NCBI RefSeq assembly: GCF_947038635.1
Contig: NZ_CAMQXC010000006.1
Location: forward strand, 1 to 40,377
Origin: an uncultured Cetobacterium sp.
Lineage (GTDB): Bacteria; Fusobacteriota; Fusobacteriia; Fusobacteriales; Fusobacteriaceae
Length of the DNA stretch: 40,377 bases
Direction of reading: 5' to 3'
Within the stretch, counting starts at the first letter, position 1. Each line of letters begins with the position of its first letter. The notes under the pieces are model-generated. The model had not been told where the DNA came from, did no database searches, and worked only from the letters and a program-made list of their open reading frames with translations. A program made the translations under genes and the position numbers. Below are positions 24,093 through 33,161 of this stretch, in pieces.

Positions 24093-26866
24093 TGATTTAT
24101 CGATTATTTGCCCTTGTTTTTTTTGTATTTTTCAACTTTGCTTTTAGTGAAGTTTATATACCAAATACACCTAAAGAGAGCGAGGAGTTTAGCCAATTAC
24201 AAAAAAAACAAATAACTCTAGCCTTAATAGATGAACCTTTTTATAATTTAAAATATCCTGATACCCGCTCTATGAATTCTACTGTGGAGGAATTTTTAAA
24301 AGATTATATGCAGTTAAATGTAACTTTTAAAAAAGTTTCATTTAAAGATTTACAAAAAGAGATTGAATCTAATACTGTTGATGGAGTAGCTTTAATTCCT
24401 AAAAATCAAGTTTTTGATAAAATTCTTGATTTTAGTGATAGCATCTTTTCAGAAGAACTTTACGTTGTTTCAAAATCTGAGCCAATATATTCACTAAATG
24501 ATCTAAATAATAAGATTATATATACACCTTATATGGCATCATATATCAATATCCTTAAAGCTATTTTAGATAATAATGATTTATTTGCTTATCCTATTCC
24601 AGTAAGTAACTTAAAAAATTTTGATGATAAACTTATTCTTACAACTAATCCTGTTTTATACAAACCAAAATATGGTGTTAAAATAGGTCACTCATCTGGA
24701 ATTACTATAGCCTTAAATCATGAATTTAAAAATTTTCTTCCTTTTATTAATAATGCTTTAAAAATAAAGTATAGATCTATCTTTTTAAAAGATTTAAACA
24801 ATTTAAATAGCTCTATATCTTATAATAATTTTTATACATCCTTAACTCCTAAAGAGAAAGAGTATTTAAATAATAAAAAGCATATCAAAATAGCTTATGA
24901 AAAGGATTCAGACTCCCTTGTTTCTTATAAATCTAAAATTGATAGTAAGTATAAAGGGATTGCTCCTAATATTTTAAAAGCTTTAAAAAATATTTTAGGA
25001 ATCAACTTTATAGATATAACAGATAGTGGAAATAAAATCATTGAAAATCTTAAAAATGGAGAGTTTGATGTTACTGTTCTTTCTAAGACACAAAAACGTA
25101 ATGAGGAGTTTATATTTTCTAAAAAAATATACGAAATTGGAACTTATATTATTAGTTTAGAAAGTGGTCCAACTTCTAATAGAACTATTGGTGTTTTAAA
25201 GGATAATGTAGAGGAACATATTGCTCAAAGATATGATGTTGATAAAAATATTATTGTTTTTGATGATTTTAACTCTATGGTAATAGCTTTAAACAACGGC
25301 AGTGTTGGAAATCTTCTTGTAACTAATAAAGAGGATTTTGATTCTAATAAATATAATATCATTCCATTTGAAACCATCCCTGTTAACTTTATGTTTAATA
25401 AAGAAAATACAGTTTTAAGAGATATTATAAATAAATCTTTTATATACTCTATCGATTTAAAAGCATTTGCTGAGCTTTCTCAGCTAGAACGAGAAACTGA
25501 AAATAAAATAATCTATATAAAAGATAAAAATATTCAAAATCTTCTTATTATTTTCTCTATATTTTTTGCTTTTATAATTTTAGCTATCTCAACTTATTTA
25601 TATAAAGAGCGTTTAAATAAAAAAAATCTACTTAAAGACTCTTTAACTGGTCTTCCTAATAGATTTATTTTTGATAAATTTTGTAGTGAACAAAACTCAC
25701 TTACTGGCTCTACTTTTGTTATTGATTTAAATAATTTTAAAAATATTAATGACTCTTTAGGACATGAATTTGGAGATGTTATTTTAAAAGAGTTTGCTAA
25801 TTTTTTGAAAAATAGTTTTATTGATTCTTATATTTTTAGAATCTCTGGTGATGAGTTCTATGGATTCTCTTTTGAAAGCCAGGAGGAAATTATTGAAAAA
25901 TTAAAAAAATATAGAGATTTTTGTCCTACACTTTATAAAAATAATATTACTTTTAATTTAGGAGTAAGTCATAAAATATCATCTATCTCTCTTGCTACTA
26001 GTTTTAGATATTCTGATTTAGCAATGCTTGAAACTAAAAAGGAGAAAAGTAGTTTTTATAAAATTGCAGATGAAAAATTTATTGAAAAAATGGATAGAGA
26101 GTCTTGCATCCTTTCATTATTAAAAGAGGACATCAGTGGTATTTACGCTGTACTGCAGCCCAAATACTGCATAAAAACAAATAAAATTATTGGAGCTGAG
26201 TCTCTTGCTAGATATAAATCTTTAGAACTTGGATCAATTGGTCCATTTGAATTTATTCCAATCGCTGAAAAATATAACTTTATATATAAAGTTGATTATA
26301 AAATTGCTAGAGAATCTATTATTTATATTAGAGATCTTATTAATAATGAAGTAAAATTAGATAATTTTAGAATCTCATTTAATATATCTATGAAAACTTT
26401 TAAAAGAGATGATTTAATTACTGTAATATCTGGACTTCTTAGTTACTTTAAAGTTCCAGGTAAATACATTGAAGTTGAAATTACCGAGTCTATCTTTGTT
26501 TTAGATATGAAGGATCTTATTACAAAATTAAAAGCACTTAAAAATTTAGGCATCCAAATATCCCTTGATGACTTTACTGCTGGACACTCTACTGCTGGAC
26601 TTTTACCTCTTTTACCTATAGATATCGTTAAATTTGATAAATCACTTTTAGATTCTATTGATATTAACGAAACAAAAGGAAAAATTGTATATAAAAATTT
26701 AACGTCACTAATAAAAGATTTAAATTTTAAAATTGTATCAGAAGGTGTTGAGACAAAAGAACAATTAGAGCTCCTAAAATTTTTAGGAGTTGATTATGCT
26801 CAAGGTTATTATTTTAGTAAACCTATTTCAAAAGATGAATTTGCTGTGGAGGTTAAGACCCTATGA
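24092..26866 (+). CDS. tandem solute-binding sensor, GGDEF-EAL protein
   Basis: A 924-residue c-di-GMP enzyme. A signal/anchor (1-20) precedes two periplasmic SBP_bac_3-like domains, about 35-245 and 255-470; the second opens with HIKIAYEKDSDSLVSY. A membrane helix lies at about 487-505. The GGDEF domain reads SGDEF at 585-589, with the metal Asp in VIDLNNFKNINDSLGHEFGD. The EAL domain has ESL (703-705) for EAL, and retains NISMKTF, EVEITES, LDDFTAGHS, KFDKSLL and EGVETKEQ, so the metal and catalytic residues look intact. Phosphodiesterase activity is likely; cyclase activity is possible. Amino acids or similar small solutes are the probable signal. It overlaps the next gene by 4 bp. Confidence 0.9.
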   Translation: MIYRLFALVFFVFFNFAFSEVYIPNTPKESEEFSQLQKKQITLALIDEPFYNLKYPDTRSMNSTVEEFLKDYMQLNVTFKKVSFKDLQKEIESNTVDGVALIPKNQVFDKILDFSDSIFSEELYVVSKSEPIYSLNDLNNKIIYTPYMASYINILKAILDNNDLFAYPIPVSNLKNFDDKLILTTNPVLYKPKYGVKIGHSSGITIALNHEFKNFLPFINNALKIKYRSIFLKDLNNLNSSISYNNFYTSLTPKEKEYLNNKKHIKIAYEKDSDSLVSYKSKIDSKYKGIAPNILKALKNILGINFIDITDSGNKIIENLKNGEFDVTVLSKTQKRNEEFIFSKKIYEIGTYIISLESGPTSNRTIGVLKDNVEEHIAQRYDVDKNIIVFDDFNSMVIALNNGSVGNLLVTNKEDFDSNKYNIIPFETIPVNFMFNKENTVLRDIINKSFIYSIDLKAFAELSQLERETENKIIYIKDKNIQNLLIIFSIFFAFIILAISTYLYKERLNKKNLLKDSLTGLPNRFIFDKFCSEQNSLTGSTFVIDLNNFKNINDSLGHEFGDVILKEFANFLKNSFIDSYIFRISGDEFYGFSFESQEEIIEKLKKYRDFCPTLYKNNITFNLGVSHKISSISLATSFRYSDLAMLETKKEKSSFYKIADEKFIEKMDRESCILSLLKEDISGIYAVLQPKYCIKTNKIIGAESLARYKSLELGSIGPFEFIPIAEKYNFIYKVDYKIARESIIYIRDLINNEVKLDNFRISFNISMKTFKRDDLITVISGLLSYFKVPGKYIEVEITESIFVLDMKDLITKLKALKNLGIQISLDDFTAGHSTAGLLPLLPIDIVKFDKSLLDSIDINETKGKIVYKNLTSLIKDLNFKIVSEGVETKEQLELLKFLGVDYAQGYYFSKPISKDEFAVEVKTL

Positions 26867-28281
26867 TTTTTAAATTAGTTTATCCTTTATTAATTGTCTT
26901 ATTTTTTATCTCAGCCTTTATCAATAAAAATAGTCTTTTTAATGATATAAATTCATCTGTTGATAATTTTAATATTCGATTTAATAAGGATATACAAACA
27001 TTAAGAAAAGAGATCGACTTTTTAGATGCTACTAAAAAAAGTTTACCATTTATAAATTATACAGTTGATGAAAATATAACATATTTTGATATAGATGGAG
27101 GTGGAGTTTATTTTAAAAATATAACTTCATACCCTAATCAATTTTATTTTTATAATTTAAAAGAAGCTAAAGAGAATTTGAACTCTAAGTTTAACAACTC
27201 TCTTCTCTTCATTGTTTATAACAATATACGTTCTTTAAAAAATGATAGAAAGGTTATTTACACTGATGATTTTAGTCAAACTTGGGTTAAAGTTTTACAA
27301 AAAGGATCTTTGAGTTTTGATGTTTTTCAAAATAGAAGAAGTATCTCTAGAAACAATACTGAATTTGCTCTTTATAATCTCTATACTGATAAAGCTCATA
27401 AAAAAGAGATGTTTACTATAATATTTCCAGAGTATGACTATTTTAATAATGCTCAAAAACTTCGTGCTCTTTGGTATTTTGATTTTGATCCTAAGTTTTT
27501 TGCTAAAAATATCGATAGATTAAAAGATATTTTAGGATTAGATGCTTGTATTATTGATGGAGAATATCGTGTTGTTTATTCAACAAATAAGCAACAATCT
27601 AAGAGTATTGTAGATATTAATAACTTTTATTCTTTTCCATTGGAAAAAACTAACTACAAAATCCTAATTGAAAAAGAGGGATTATTTCAGCTTATTAAAG
27701 TAAAAGAGATTTTTTTACTAACTTTTATTCTCTTTCTAATTTTTTATATAAATAAAAAAGAGAAACTTAAAAAAGAGTTACACTCTTTAAAAATGCTAAA
27801 TAAGATTAAAAGTGAATTGCTTTTAAGAGAACCATTAACAGCTCTTTACAACAGATATTTTTTACAAGAGGAGATGAGTTTTCCTATTAAAAATTGTGGA
27901 GTAGTCTTACTTGATATTGATCATTTTAAAAATATAAATGACAGTTTTGGACATGATAAAGGTGATCATGTTCTTAAGGCTGTTAGTAACTCTATAAAAC
28001 TAGTTTCAATTGGCAATGCTGATGCTTTTAGATGGGGTGGTGAAGAGTTTTTAATTATTTTTAAAGATATATCTAAAATTGATCTTTTAAATAAAGTTAA
28101 TACTCTTCAAATGTTAATTAGAAATTTAGATATTATTGATAACCATAAAATTACTGCTTCATTTGGTCTTATCTATACTGATATTGATGATAAAGACACA
28201 TTTTATAGCGCTGTTTCTAAAGCTGATGAAAACCTATATACTGCTAAGAAAACTGGTAGAGATAAAGTTGTAGCCTTCTAA
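26863..28281 (+). CDS. diguanylate cyclase with extracytoplasmic sensor
   Basis: A 472-residue protein: membrane helix at about 4-20, periplasmic domain of about 260 residues (perhaps Cache-like, not firmly recognised), second helix about 284-300, then a GGDEF domain with VLLDIDHFKNINDSFGHDKGD and active site GGEEF at 392-396. No RxxD inhibitory site precedes it. It ends in the family-typical ADENLYTAKKTGRDKVV. As the third gene of an overlapping trio it would be made together with the SBP-GGDEF-EAL protein and the TPR-like cyclase, giving three distinct sensory inputs to c-di-GMP. The stop codon lies inside the terminator stem. Confidence 0.9.
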   Translation: MIFKLVYPLLIVLFFISAFINKNSLFNDINSSVDNFNIRFNKDIQTLRKEIDFLDATKKSLPFINYTVDENITYFDIDGGGVYFKNITSYPNQFYFYNLKEAKENLNSKFNNSLLFIVYNNIRSLKNDRKVIYTDDFSQTWVKVLQKGSLSFDVFQNRRSISRNNTEFALYNLYTDKAHKKEMFTIIFPEYDYFNNAQKLRALWYFDFDPKFFAKNIDRLKDILGLDACIIDGEYRVVYSTNKQQSKSIVDINNFYSFPLEKTNYKILIEKEGLFQLIKVKEIFLLTFILFLIFYINKKEKLKKELHSLKMLNKIKSELLLREPLTALYNRYFLQEEMSFPIKNCGVVLLDIDHFKNINDSFGHDKGDHVLKAVSNSIKLVSIGNADAFRWGGEEFLIIFKDISKIDLLNKVNTLQMLIRNLDIIDNHKITASFGLIYTDIDDKDTFYSAVSKADENLYTAKKTGRDKVVAF

Positions 28282-28300
28282 AATTAGAAGGCTACTTTTT
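28270..28300. terminator. bidirectional terminator after the c-di-GMP operon
   Basis: Perfect 11-bp stem GTAGCCTTCTA / TAGAAGGCTAC, loop AAAT, followed by T5 on the plus strand. It lies between two convergent genes and includes the plus-strand stop codon. Confidence 0.9.
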
Positions 28301-28303
28301 CTT

Positions 28304-29071
28304 TTAAAATATATAACTAACTCCAGCTGTTACTTTCCAAGACTCATTCTCTGAAAAGAAATATTTATACCCTGTATAAAATGATACTCCTGTAGCTGGA
28401 TTTCCAATGGCTCCATTAAGTCCTACCTCTTGAGAGAAACTATTTTTATCCTTTAAATCTCCCTTTTCCTCCTCTTGAGCTAAAACTCTTGATTTATATT
28501 TTACATCTTCATCTATTCTATTTAACTCCTGTTTTACTCCTGCACTTATAGAAAAATCTACAATATTGCTCTCTTGAAAATATTGTTTTCCAACTCCCAT
28601 ACCTAAATATAGAGTATTTAAAACTCCATTTAAATTATCTAAACTCACATTATAATTTCCGTAGTTTTCATTTATACTTCGTTGAAATACTGCTACAGAT
28701 TGTATTTTTCCCATAGGTTCAAAATATACTGAATCAACATCTATCTTTTTAGATACTTTTCCCATACCTCCAAAAAAATAATTTTTCAAATTAGAATTTA
28801 AAGCATCATCTAAATTTTCACAGTTAAATCCTATTAAATCTTCACTATATTTCAAATATGCTATATTTATTTTAGGGTCGGTTTTTATTTGAGGAGTTTT
28901 TAAATTGCTTTTTACATTACTATCCATTTTTATATAACTCATAGTCCAACCTGAATCTAGTTTTAAGTTTAGTGGGTATCTTTTTCCAATAAATAGTTTA
29001 TTTTCATTTTTTTCAAACCCGCATAATAGTTGAAAAATTAGAATGAAAAATACAAAAATATACTTCGCCAC
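28304..29071 (-). CDS. small outer-membrane barrel protein, autotransporter-barrel-like
   Basis: A 255-residue exported protein starting at GTG, supported by AGGAGGGG 5-6 bases upstream and by a hydrophobic signal (about 4-18). The C-terminal half has alternating strands of an outer-membrane barrel and ends with TGYKYFFSENESWKVTAGVSYIF-type strands and a terminal Phe, the signal for barrel insertion. The style resembles autotransporter barrels of this group, but no passenger is attached and the N-terminal 100 residues are unlike a passenger. It may be a small independent barrel or a degraded autotransporter. It is transcribed alone, towards the c-di-GMP operon. No function can be assigned. 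Confidence 0.65.
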   Translation of the reverse strand: MAKYIFVFFILIFQLLCGFEKNENKLFIGKRYPLNLKLDSGWTMSYIKMDSNVKSNLKTPQIKTDPKINIAYLKYSEDLIGFNCENLDDALNSNLKNYFFGGMGKVSKKIDVDSVYFEPMGKIQSVAVFQRSINENYGNYNVSLDNLNGVLNTLYLGMGVGKQYFQESNIVDFSISAGVKQELNRIDEDVKYKSRVLAQEEEKGDLKDKNSFSQEVGLNGAIGNPATGVSFYTGYKYFFSENESWKVTAGVSYIF

Positions 29072-29220
29072 TAAACCCCTCCTTTAGTCTTTTTTTATTT
29101 ATACTAAATTTTTTTATATTACCTTTTGATTTTTTCTCTTTACTTTATTTTTTTAAAAAGAAACTTTTACTTTTTCACGAATATAAAAGTGACGAAAACG
29201 TATTTATGGGAGGTTAATTT

Positions 29221-29472
29221 ATGGGATTATTTTCATGGATTATTTTAGGACTTTTATCTGGAGCATTAGCTAGACTTATGATGCCAGAGGTATATACAGC
29301 TGGACTTTTAGCTACTACAGTTCTTGGAATTATCGGAGCATTAGTAGGTGGATTTATAGGTAGTCTTCTTGGAATCGGATCTGTTACTGGTCTTAACTTA
29401 GGAAGTATCTTTTTATCTGTAATAGGTGCTTTTGTTGTTCTGTTCCTATTTATAAAATTTAGAGGAAGATAA
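29221..29472 (+). CDS. GlsB/YeaQ/YmgE-family membrane protein
   Basis: Small inner-membrane protein of 83 residues of the transglycosylase-associated (YeaQ/YmgE/GlsB) family, often linked to stress responses; its biochemical role is unknown. Three hydrophobic segments are rich in Gly/Ala (MGLFSWIILGLLSGALARLM, TTVLGIIGALVGGFIGSLLG, and a last one at about 60-78), and the family pattern IxGxxxGxxAxxxMP is clear. GGGAGG precedes the ATG. It is 16 bp before the formate dehydrogenase gene, so the two may be co-transcribed. A paralogue lies at 34499. Confidence 0.9.
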   Translation: MGLFSWIILGLLSGALARLMMPEVYTAGLLATTVLGIIGALVGGFIGSLLGIGSVTGLNLGSIFLSVIGAFVVLFLFIKFRGR

Positions 29473-29488
29473 TATTCAGGAGGGGTTC

Positions 29489-32149
29489 ATGGTAAATATA
29501 ACTATTAATGGAAAAAACTACTCAGTTAATGAGAAACTCTCAGTTTTAGATATTTTACAATCACTAAAATTAGAGATTCCAACTTTTTGTAGAGATGAAA
29601 GATCTGATGAAAAACTTGGTATTTGCGGAATGTGTGCTGTTTCAATTGATGGGACTGTTACAAAAAGTTGCAAAACTATCCCTACTGAAGGTATGGTTAT
29701 AGATACCTTAGCCCCAGAAGTTATTGAAAATCGAAAAAAACTACTTCAAAAATATATAGACAATCATCATGTTAACTGCCTTGTTTGCCAAAAATCAGGT
29801 CAGTGTAAACTTCAAGAGTATTGCTATAAATATGGGATAGATAAAACTATTCCTAATAGTTTAGATCTATTACCTATTGATGATTCCAATCCATTTTTTG
29901 TAATAGATCCAAATAAATGTATTGGGTGTGGAAAGTGTGCTCAAATTTGTAGAAATCTTCAGTGCAACCACGCTTTAAAACTGAAAACTACAAATGGAAA
30001 GATTCACACTTGGGCTAATAAAGCTGATAATATCAATAGTTCAGCCTGCGTTTCATGTGGAAACTGTGTAAGCTTTTGTCCAACGGCTGGATTACTTCCA
30101 AAATATAAACACCAGTTTAGACATTGGGAGACTAAAACTGTAAAAACAACTTGTGGATATTGTGGAGTTGGATGCCAAATTAACTTTGAAGTTAAAGATA
30201 ATACTATTGTTGAAGCTCACCCAGCTTTAGTTAAGCCAAATGTTGGGTTACTTTGTGTTAAAGGAAAATTTGGATTTTCATATGTAAATCATCCTGATCG
30301 TTTAACTCATCCTCTTATTAAAGAGAATGGTGTTTTTAGAAAAGCTAGCTGGGATGAGGCTTTTTCTCTAATTACTAAAAAGTTAGGTGACACTATGAAA
30401 ACTTATGGTGGAGAAGCCATTGGAGCTTTTTCTTCTGGTAAGTGTACAAATGAGGAGAACTATCTTTTCCAAAAGTTCTTTAGAGGAGTTGTAAAAACAA
30501 ATAATGTGGACCACTGCTCAAGACTTTGCCATAGCTCATCCTCTGCTGCTCTTGGAAAAACTTTGGGATATGGAGCTATGTCTAATAGTGTACATGAAGG
30601 TTTTAATTCTAAAGTTGTTTTAATTAGTGGTGAAAACTTAAGAGAAACTCACCCTGTTTTAGGAACTAAGGTTAAACATGCTGTGCAAAACGGTGCTAAA
30701 CTTATAGTTATAGATATTAGAGATATTGATCTTTCTGAAATGGCAGATGTATTCTTAAAAATAAATCCTGGAACTGATATAGCTTTAATCAACGCTATGG
30801 TTAATGTTATTATTTCAGAAGGTCTTTATGACAAAGATTATATTGATAGTAACACTGAAGGTTTTGAAGCACTTAAAGAGAGTGTTAAAGATTACACTCC
30901 TGAGTATGCTGAAAAAATTTGTGGAGTTTTAAAAGATGATATTATTAAAGCTGCTAGAATCTACTCTAGTGATGTAGCTACAACATATTTAGGTATGGGA
31001 AATACTCAGCATATAAATGGTTCTGACAATGTCACTGCTCTTTCGAATTTAGCTTTAATCTGTGGAAACGTTGGAAAAGAAAGAGGAGGAGTAAACCCTT
31101 TAAGAGGGCAAAATAATGCCCAAGGTGCCTGTGATATGGGGGCATTTCCAGATATCTACTCAGGGTACCAAAAAGTTGATGATCCTAAAGTTAAAGAGAA
31201 GATGGAAAAGTTCTGGAATGTGGAAAATCTTTCCCCTTTTGCAGGATTAACTGTTGTTGAAATGATAGATAAAATATCTAAAAATGAGATGAAGTTTTTA
31301 TATGTTATGGGTGAAAATCCTCTTATGACAGATCCTAATCTTCATCACGTTAGAAGTGCTCTTAAAAACCTTGATCTTCTTGTAGTTCAAGATATATTTT
31401 TAACTGAAACAGCAGCAATGGCTGATGTTGTTTTACCAGCAACATGTTTTGCTGAAAAAGTTGGAACTTTTGTCAATACAGGCAGAAGAGTTCAAAGAGT
31501 TCGACAAGTTGTAACTCCTCCTGGTGAGGTAAAAATGGATTTAGATATAATTTTAGAGTTAATGGATCGAATGGGTTATAAACAGATTAATCGAACTCCT
31601 GAAACTATCTTTAATGAACTTTGTGAGGTTACTCCACTTTACAATGGTCTTAGTTATTCACTTATAGAAGATGAAGGTGTGCAGTGGCCAGTTGTAAATG
31701 GAGTAGGAACTGAGTTTTTATATGAAGATCTTTCAAATTTAAAGAAAAAGTTTTCTCTAATTCCTGTGGAGTTAGTTAACTCTGTTGAAGTTATTAATGA
31801 TGAATATCCTTACTATCTTTCAACTGGAAGAGTACTTTATCAATACCATACTAGATCTATGAGTGGTAGAGTTGATGGGCTAAATGAAAAGTGTCCTGAG
31901 CCTTATGCTGAGATGAACTCCAATCTTTTAGAAAAAATATCTAAAAAAGATGGAGATATGATTACAATTAAGTCTCGTCGTGGAGAGATTACTTTAAAAA
32001 TAAAAGCACGTGATGGTGTTAAAGATGGTGTTGTCTTTGTCCCATTCCACTTCTCTAGTGCTTTAGTTAACGAGCTTACTGGAAGTGAGTTTTTAGAGCC
32101 AATCTCTAAAACTCCTGAGTATAAGATATGTCCTGTGAGGTTAATATAA
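29489..32149 (+). CDS. formate dehydrogenase-like catalytic subunit, cysteine type, with NuoG-like N terminus
   Basis: An 886-residue molybdo- or tungstopterin oxidoreductase that would oxidise formate to CO2 (or the reverse). The N terminus is a [2Fe-2S] domain with C34, C46, C49 and C61, then a NuoG-type His-Cys cluster (HHVNCLVCQKSGQCKLQEYC) and two ferredoxin clusters (CIGCGKCAQIC, CVSCGNCVSFC). The catalytic part begins with the [4Fe-4S] site CGYCGVGC. The active-site residue is C347 in RLCH, encoded by TGC where the E. coli enzyme has selenocysteine. The C-terminal GRVLYQYHTRSMSGR is part of the bis-MGD-binding domain. No NuoE/F-like or hydrogenase gene is adjacent, so its electron partner is elsewhere. 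Cytoplasmic, no Tat signal. It may follow GlsB in an operon. Confidence 0.9.
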   Translation: MVNITINGKNYSVNEKLSVLDILQSLKLEIPTFCRDERSDEKLGICGMCAVSIDGTVTKSCKTIPTEGMVIDTLAPEVIENRKKLLQKYIDNHHVNCLVCQKSGQCKLQEYCYKYGIDKTIPNSLDLLPIDDSNPFFVIDPNKCIGCGKCAQICRNLQCNHALKLKTTNGKIHTWANKADNINSSACVSCGNCVSFCPTAGLLPKYKHQFRHWETKTVKTTCGYCGVGCQINFEVKDNTIVEAHPALVKPNVGLLCVKGKFGFSYVNHPDRLTHPLIKENGVFRKASWDEAFSLITKKLGDTMKTYGGEAIGAFSSGKCTNEENYLFQKFFRGVVKTNNVDHCSRLCHSSSSAALGKTLGYGAMSNSVHEGFNSKVVLISGENLRETHPVLGTKVKHAVQNGAKLIVIDIRDIDLSEMADVFLKINPGTDIALINAMVNVIISEGLYDKDYIDSNTEGFEALKESVKDYTPEYAEKICGVLKDDIIKAARIYSSDVATTYLGMGNTQHINGSDNVTALSNLALICGNVGKERGGVNPLRGQNNAQGACDMGAFPDIYSGYQKVDDPKVKEKMEKFWNVENLSPFAGLTVVEMIDKISKNEMKFLYVMGENPLMTDPNLHHVRSALKNLDLLVVQDIFLTETAAMADVVLPATCFAEKVGTFVNTGRRVQRVRQVVTPPGEVKMDLDIILELMDRMGYKQINRTPETIFNELCEVTPLYNGLSYSLIEDEGVQWPVVNGVGTEFLYEDLSNLKKKFSLIPVELVNSVEVINDEYPYYLSTGRVLYQYHTRSMSGRVDGLNEKCPEPYAEMNSNLLEKISKKDGDMITIKSRRGEITLKIKARDGVKDGVVFVPFHFSSALVNELTGSEFLEPISKTPEYKICPVRLI

Positions 32150-32248
32150 AAAAATTATTTTTTTAAGAGGAATTTTACAAAAATTTTTGAATATACTTTT
32201 TAGATATAATTTTTGGAATAGCCTGTTAAGTAAAATTTAAATAAATGG
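32150..32248 (+). other. short intergenic stretch, possible small RNA leader
   Basis: AT-rich gap between the formate dehydrogenase gene and the shared terminator. A TATAAT at about 32209-32214 could start a transcript of roughly 70 nt ending at the 32249-32289 hairpin, but no good -35 is present at 17 bp. I see nothing else in it. Confidence 0.2.
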
Positions 32249-32289
32249 AAAAGAGATTAAGGGATTCTGACCAGACTTTAATCTCTTTT
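32249..32289. terminator. bidirectional terminator between formate dehydrogenase and uvsE
   Basis: Perfect 12-bp stem AAAAGAGATTAA / TTAATCTCTTTT with a 17-nt loop; A and T runs on both sides allow function for both converging genes. Confidence 0.8.
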
Positions 32290-33105
32290 CTATTTTTTGT
32301 AGATATTTATCATATCTGCAGCTTTTTTTAATGCTTTCTCTTTTTTCTTAGCTTCAATCTCCACATCAAAATCTTTAAAAAGCCAAATATATTTTTTTAT
32401 ATCCTCCTCTAAGATGTAATCACTGTGAGATTTATCATCTATTGAATCTTTTCCACTTGATATATGAGCTAAAGGTTTTCTACTTTTCCAACTGTTTTTT
32501 ATTTTTTCCACATCATAATTCTCATCTTTTGTAACTCTTGCATGATGTACATCTAAAACCATTGGTACATCTATTTTTTCACACAACTTCAATACTTCAC
32601 TAGCTTTATAATAGTGACAGTTTTCTAAAACCAATATACTTTTTGTGTAATCATCTAACTCTCCATAGGTCTTTATAAACTTTTCTATCCCATCCTTTTT
32701 ACCTATGTGAAGAACTAACTCACTTATTCCAGCTAACTTTGCAAAATCCGCTTGATTTTTTAGAATTTTCAAAGAGTTTTCAATAACTTTTTCACTATCA
32801 CTATTTAATACTACAAATTGATCTGGATGTATAATTAGTCTAATCTTTAAACTATACTCTTTTATAATCTTTAATTTTTCTAAAATATCCATATCCTCTC
32901 TCCAATCCCAAAGATCAGGATATGGAATTACAGATGATGAAACTCTATAGATATAGTTGTTTTTTAAGCAAAATTTTATACACTCTAAAGTGTAATCTAA
33001 ATTAAATAGTGCTGCTTCTTTTACTTTTTCTAAGTTAAAATTTTTAAGTGCATTTACACCTTTTTTCATGCCTTTTCCATCTAACATACAAACAAGCCCT
33101 AGCAT
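32290..33105 (-). CDS. uvsE: UV damage endonuclease UvsE/UVDE
   Basis: A 271-residue TIM-barrel nuclease of the UVDE family that nicks DNA 5' to UV photoproducts and some other lesions. Family motifs are seen in order: RVSSSVIPY, HPDQFVVLNS, LVLHIGKKDG, LVLENCHYY, PMVLDVHHARV, LAHISSGKD and VEIEAKKKEKAL; they supply the three metal ions with His, Glu and Asp ligands. Length is at the short end of the family. The start codon and Shine-Dalgarno lie inside a nested inverted repeat (33095-33140), see findings. It is downstream of and in the same direction as the barrel-protein gene at 33162, 56 bp apart. The gene gives a nuclease repair route independent of UvrABC. Confidence 0.93.
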   Translation of the reverse strand: MLGLVCMLDGKGMKKGVNALKNFNLEKVKEAALFNLDYTLECIKFCLKNNYIYRVSSSVIPYPDLWDWREDMDILEKLKIIKEYSLKIRLIIHPDQFVVLNSDSEKVIENSLKILKNQADFAKLAGISELVLHIGKKDGIEKFIKTYGELDDYTKSILVLENCHYYKASEVLKLCEKIDVPMVLDVHHARVTKDENYDVEKIKNSWKSRKPLAHISSGKDSIDDKSHSDYILEEDIKKYIWLFKDFDVEIEAKKKEKALKKAADMINIYKK

Positions 33106-33140
33106 TTTACCACCATCCTTTGGTAGTTTATACTAGGGCT
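33095..33140 (-). promoter_or_regulatory. nested hairpin enclosing the uvsE translation start
   Basis: Outer arms AGCCCTAG (33095-33102) and CTAGGGCT (33133-33140) are perfect complements, with inner arms TACCA (33108-33112) and TGGTA (33121-33125). In the minus-strand mRNA the structure contains GGTGG and the AUG, and codons 2-4 form one outer arm. No U tract follows, so it is not a normal terminator. Confidence 0.6.
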
Positions 33141-33161
33141 GCAGATTAAATCTTTTTTCTA

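Noticed and set aside
30527-30529. Selenocysteine at the formate dehydrogenase active site
   Set aside because: The codon is TGC (Cys), not TGA, so no SECIS element or recoding is needed.
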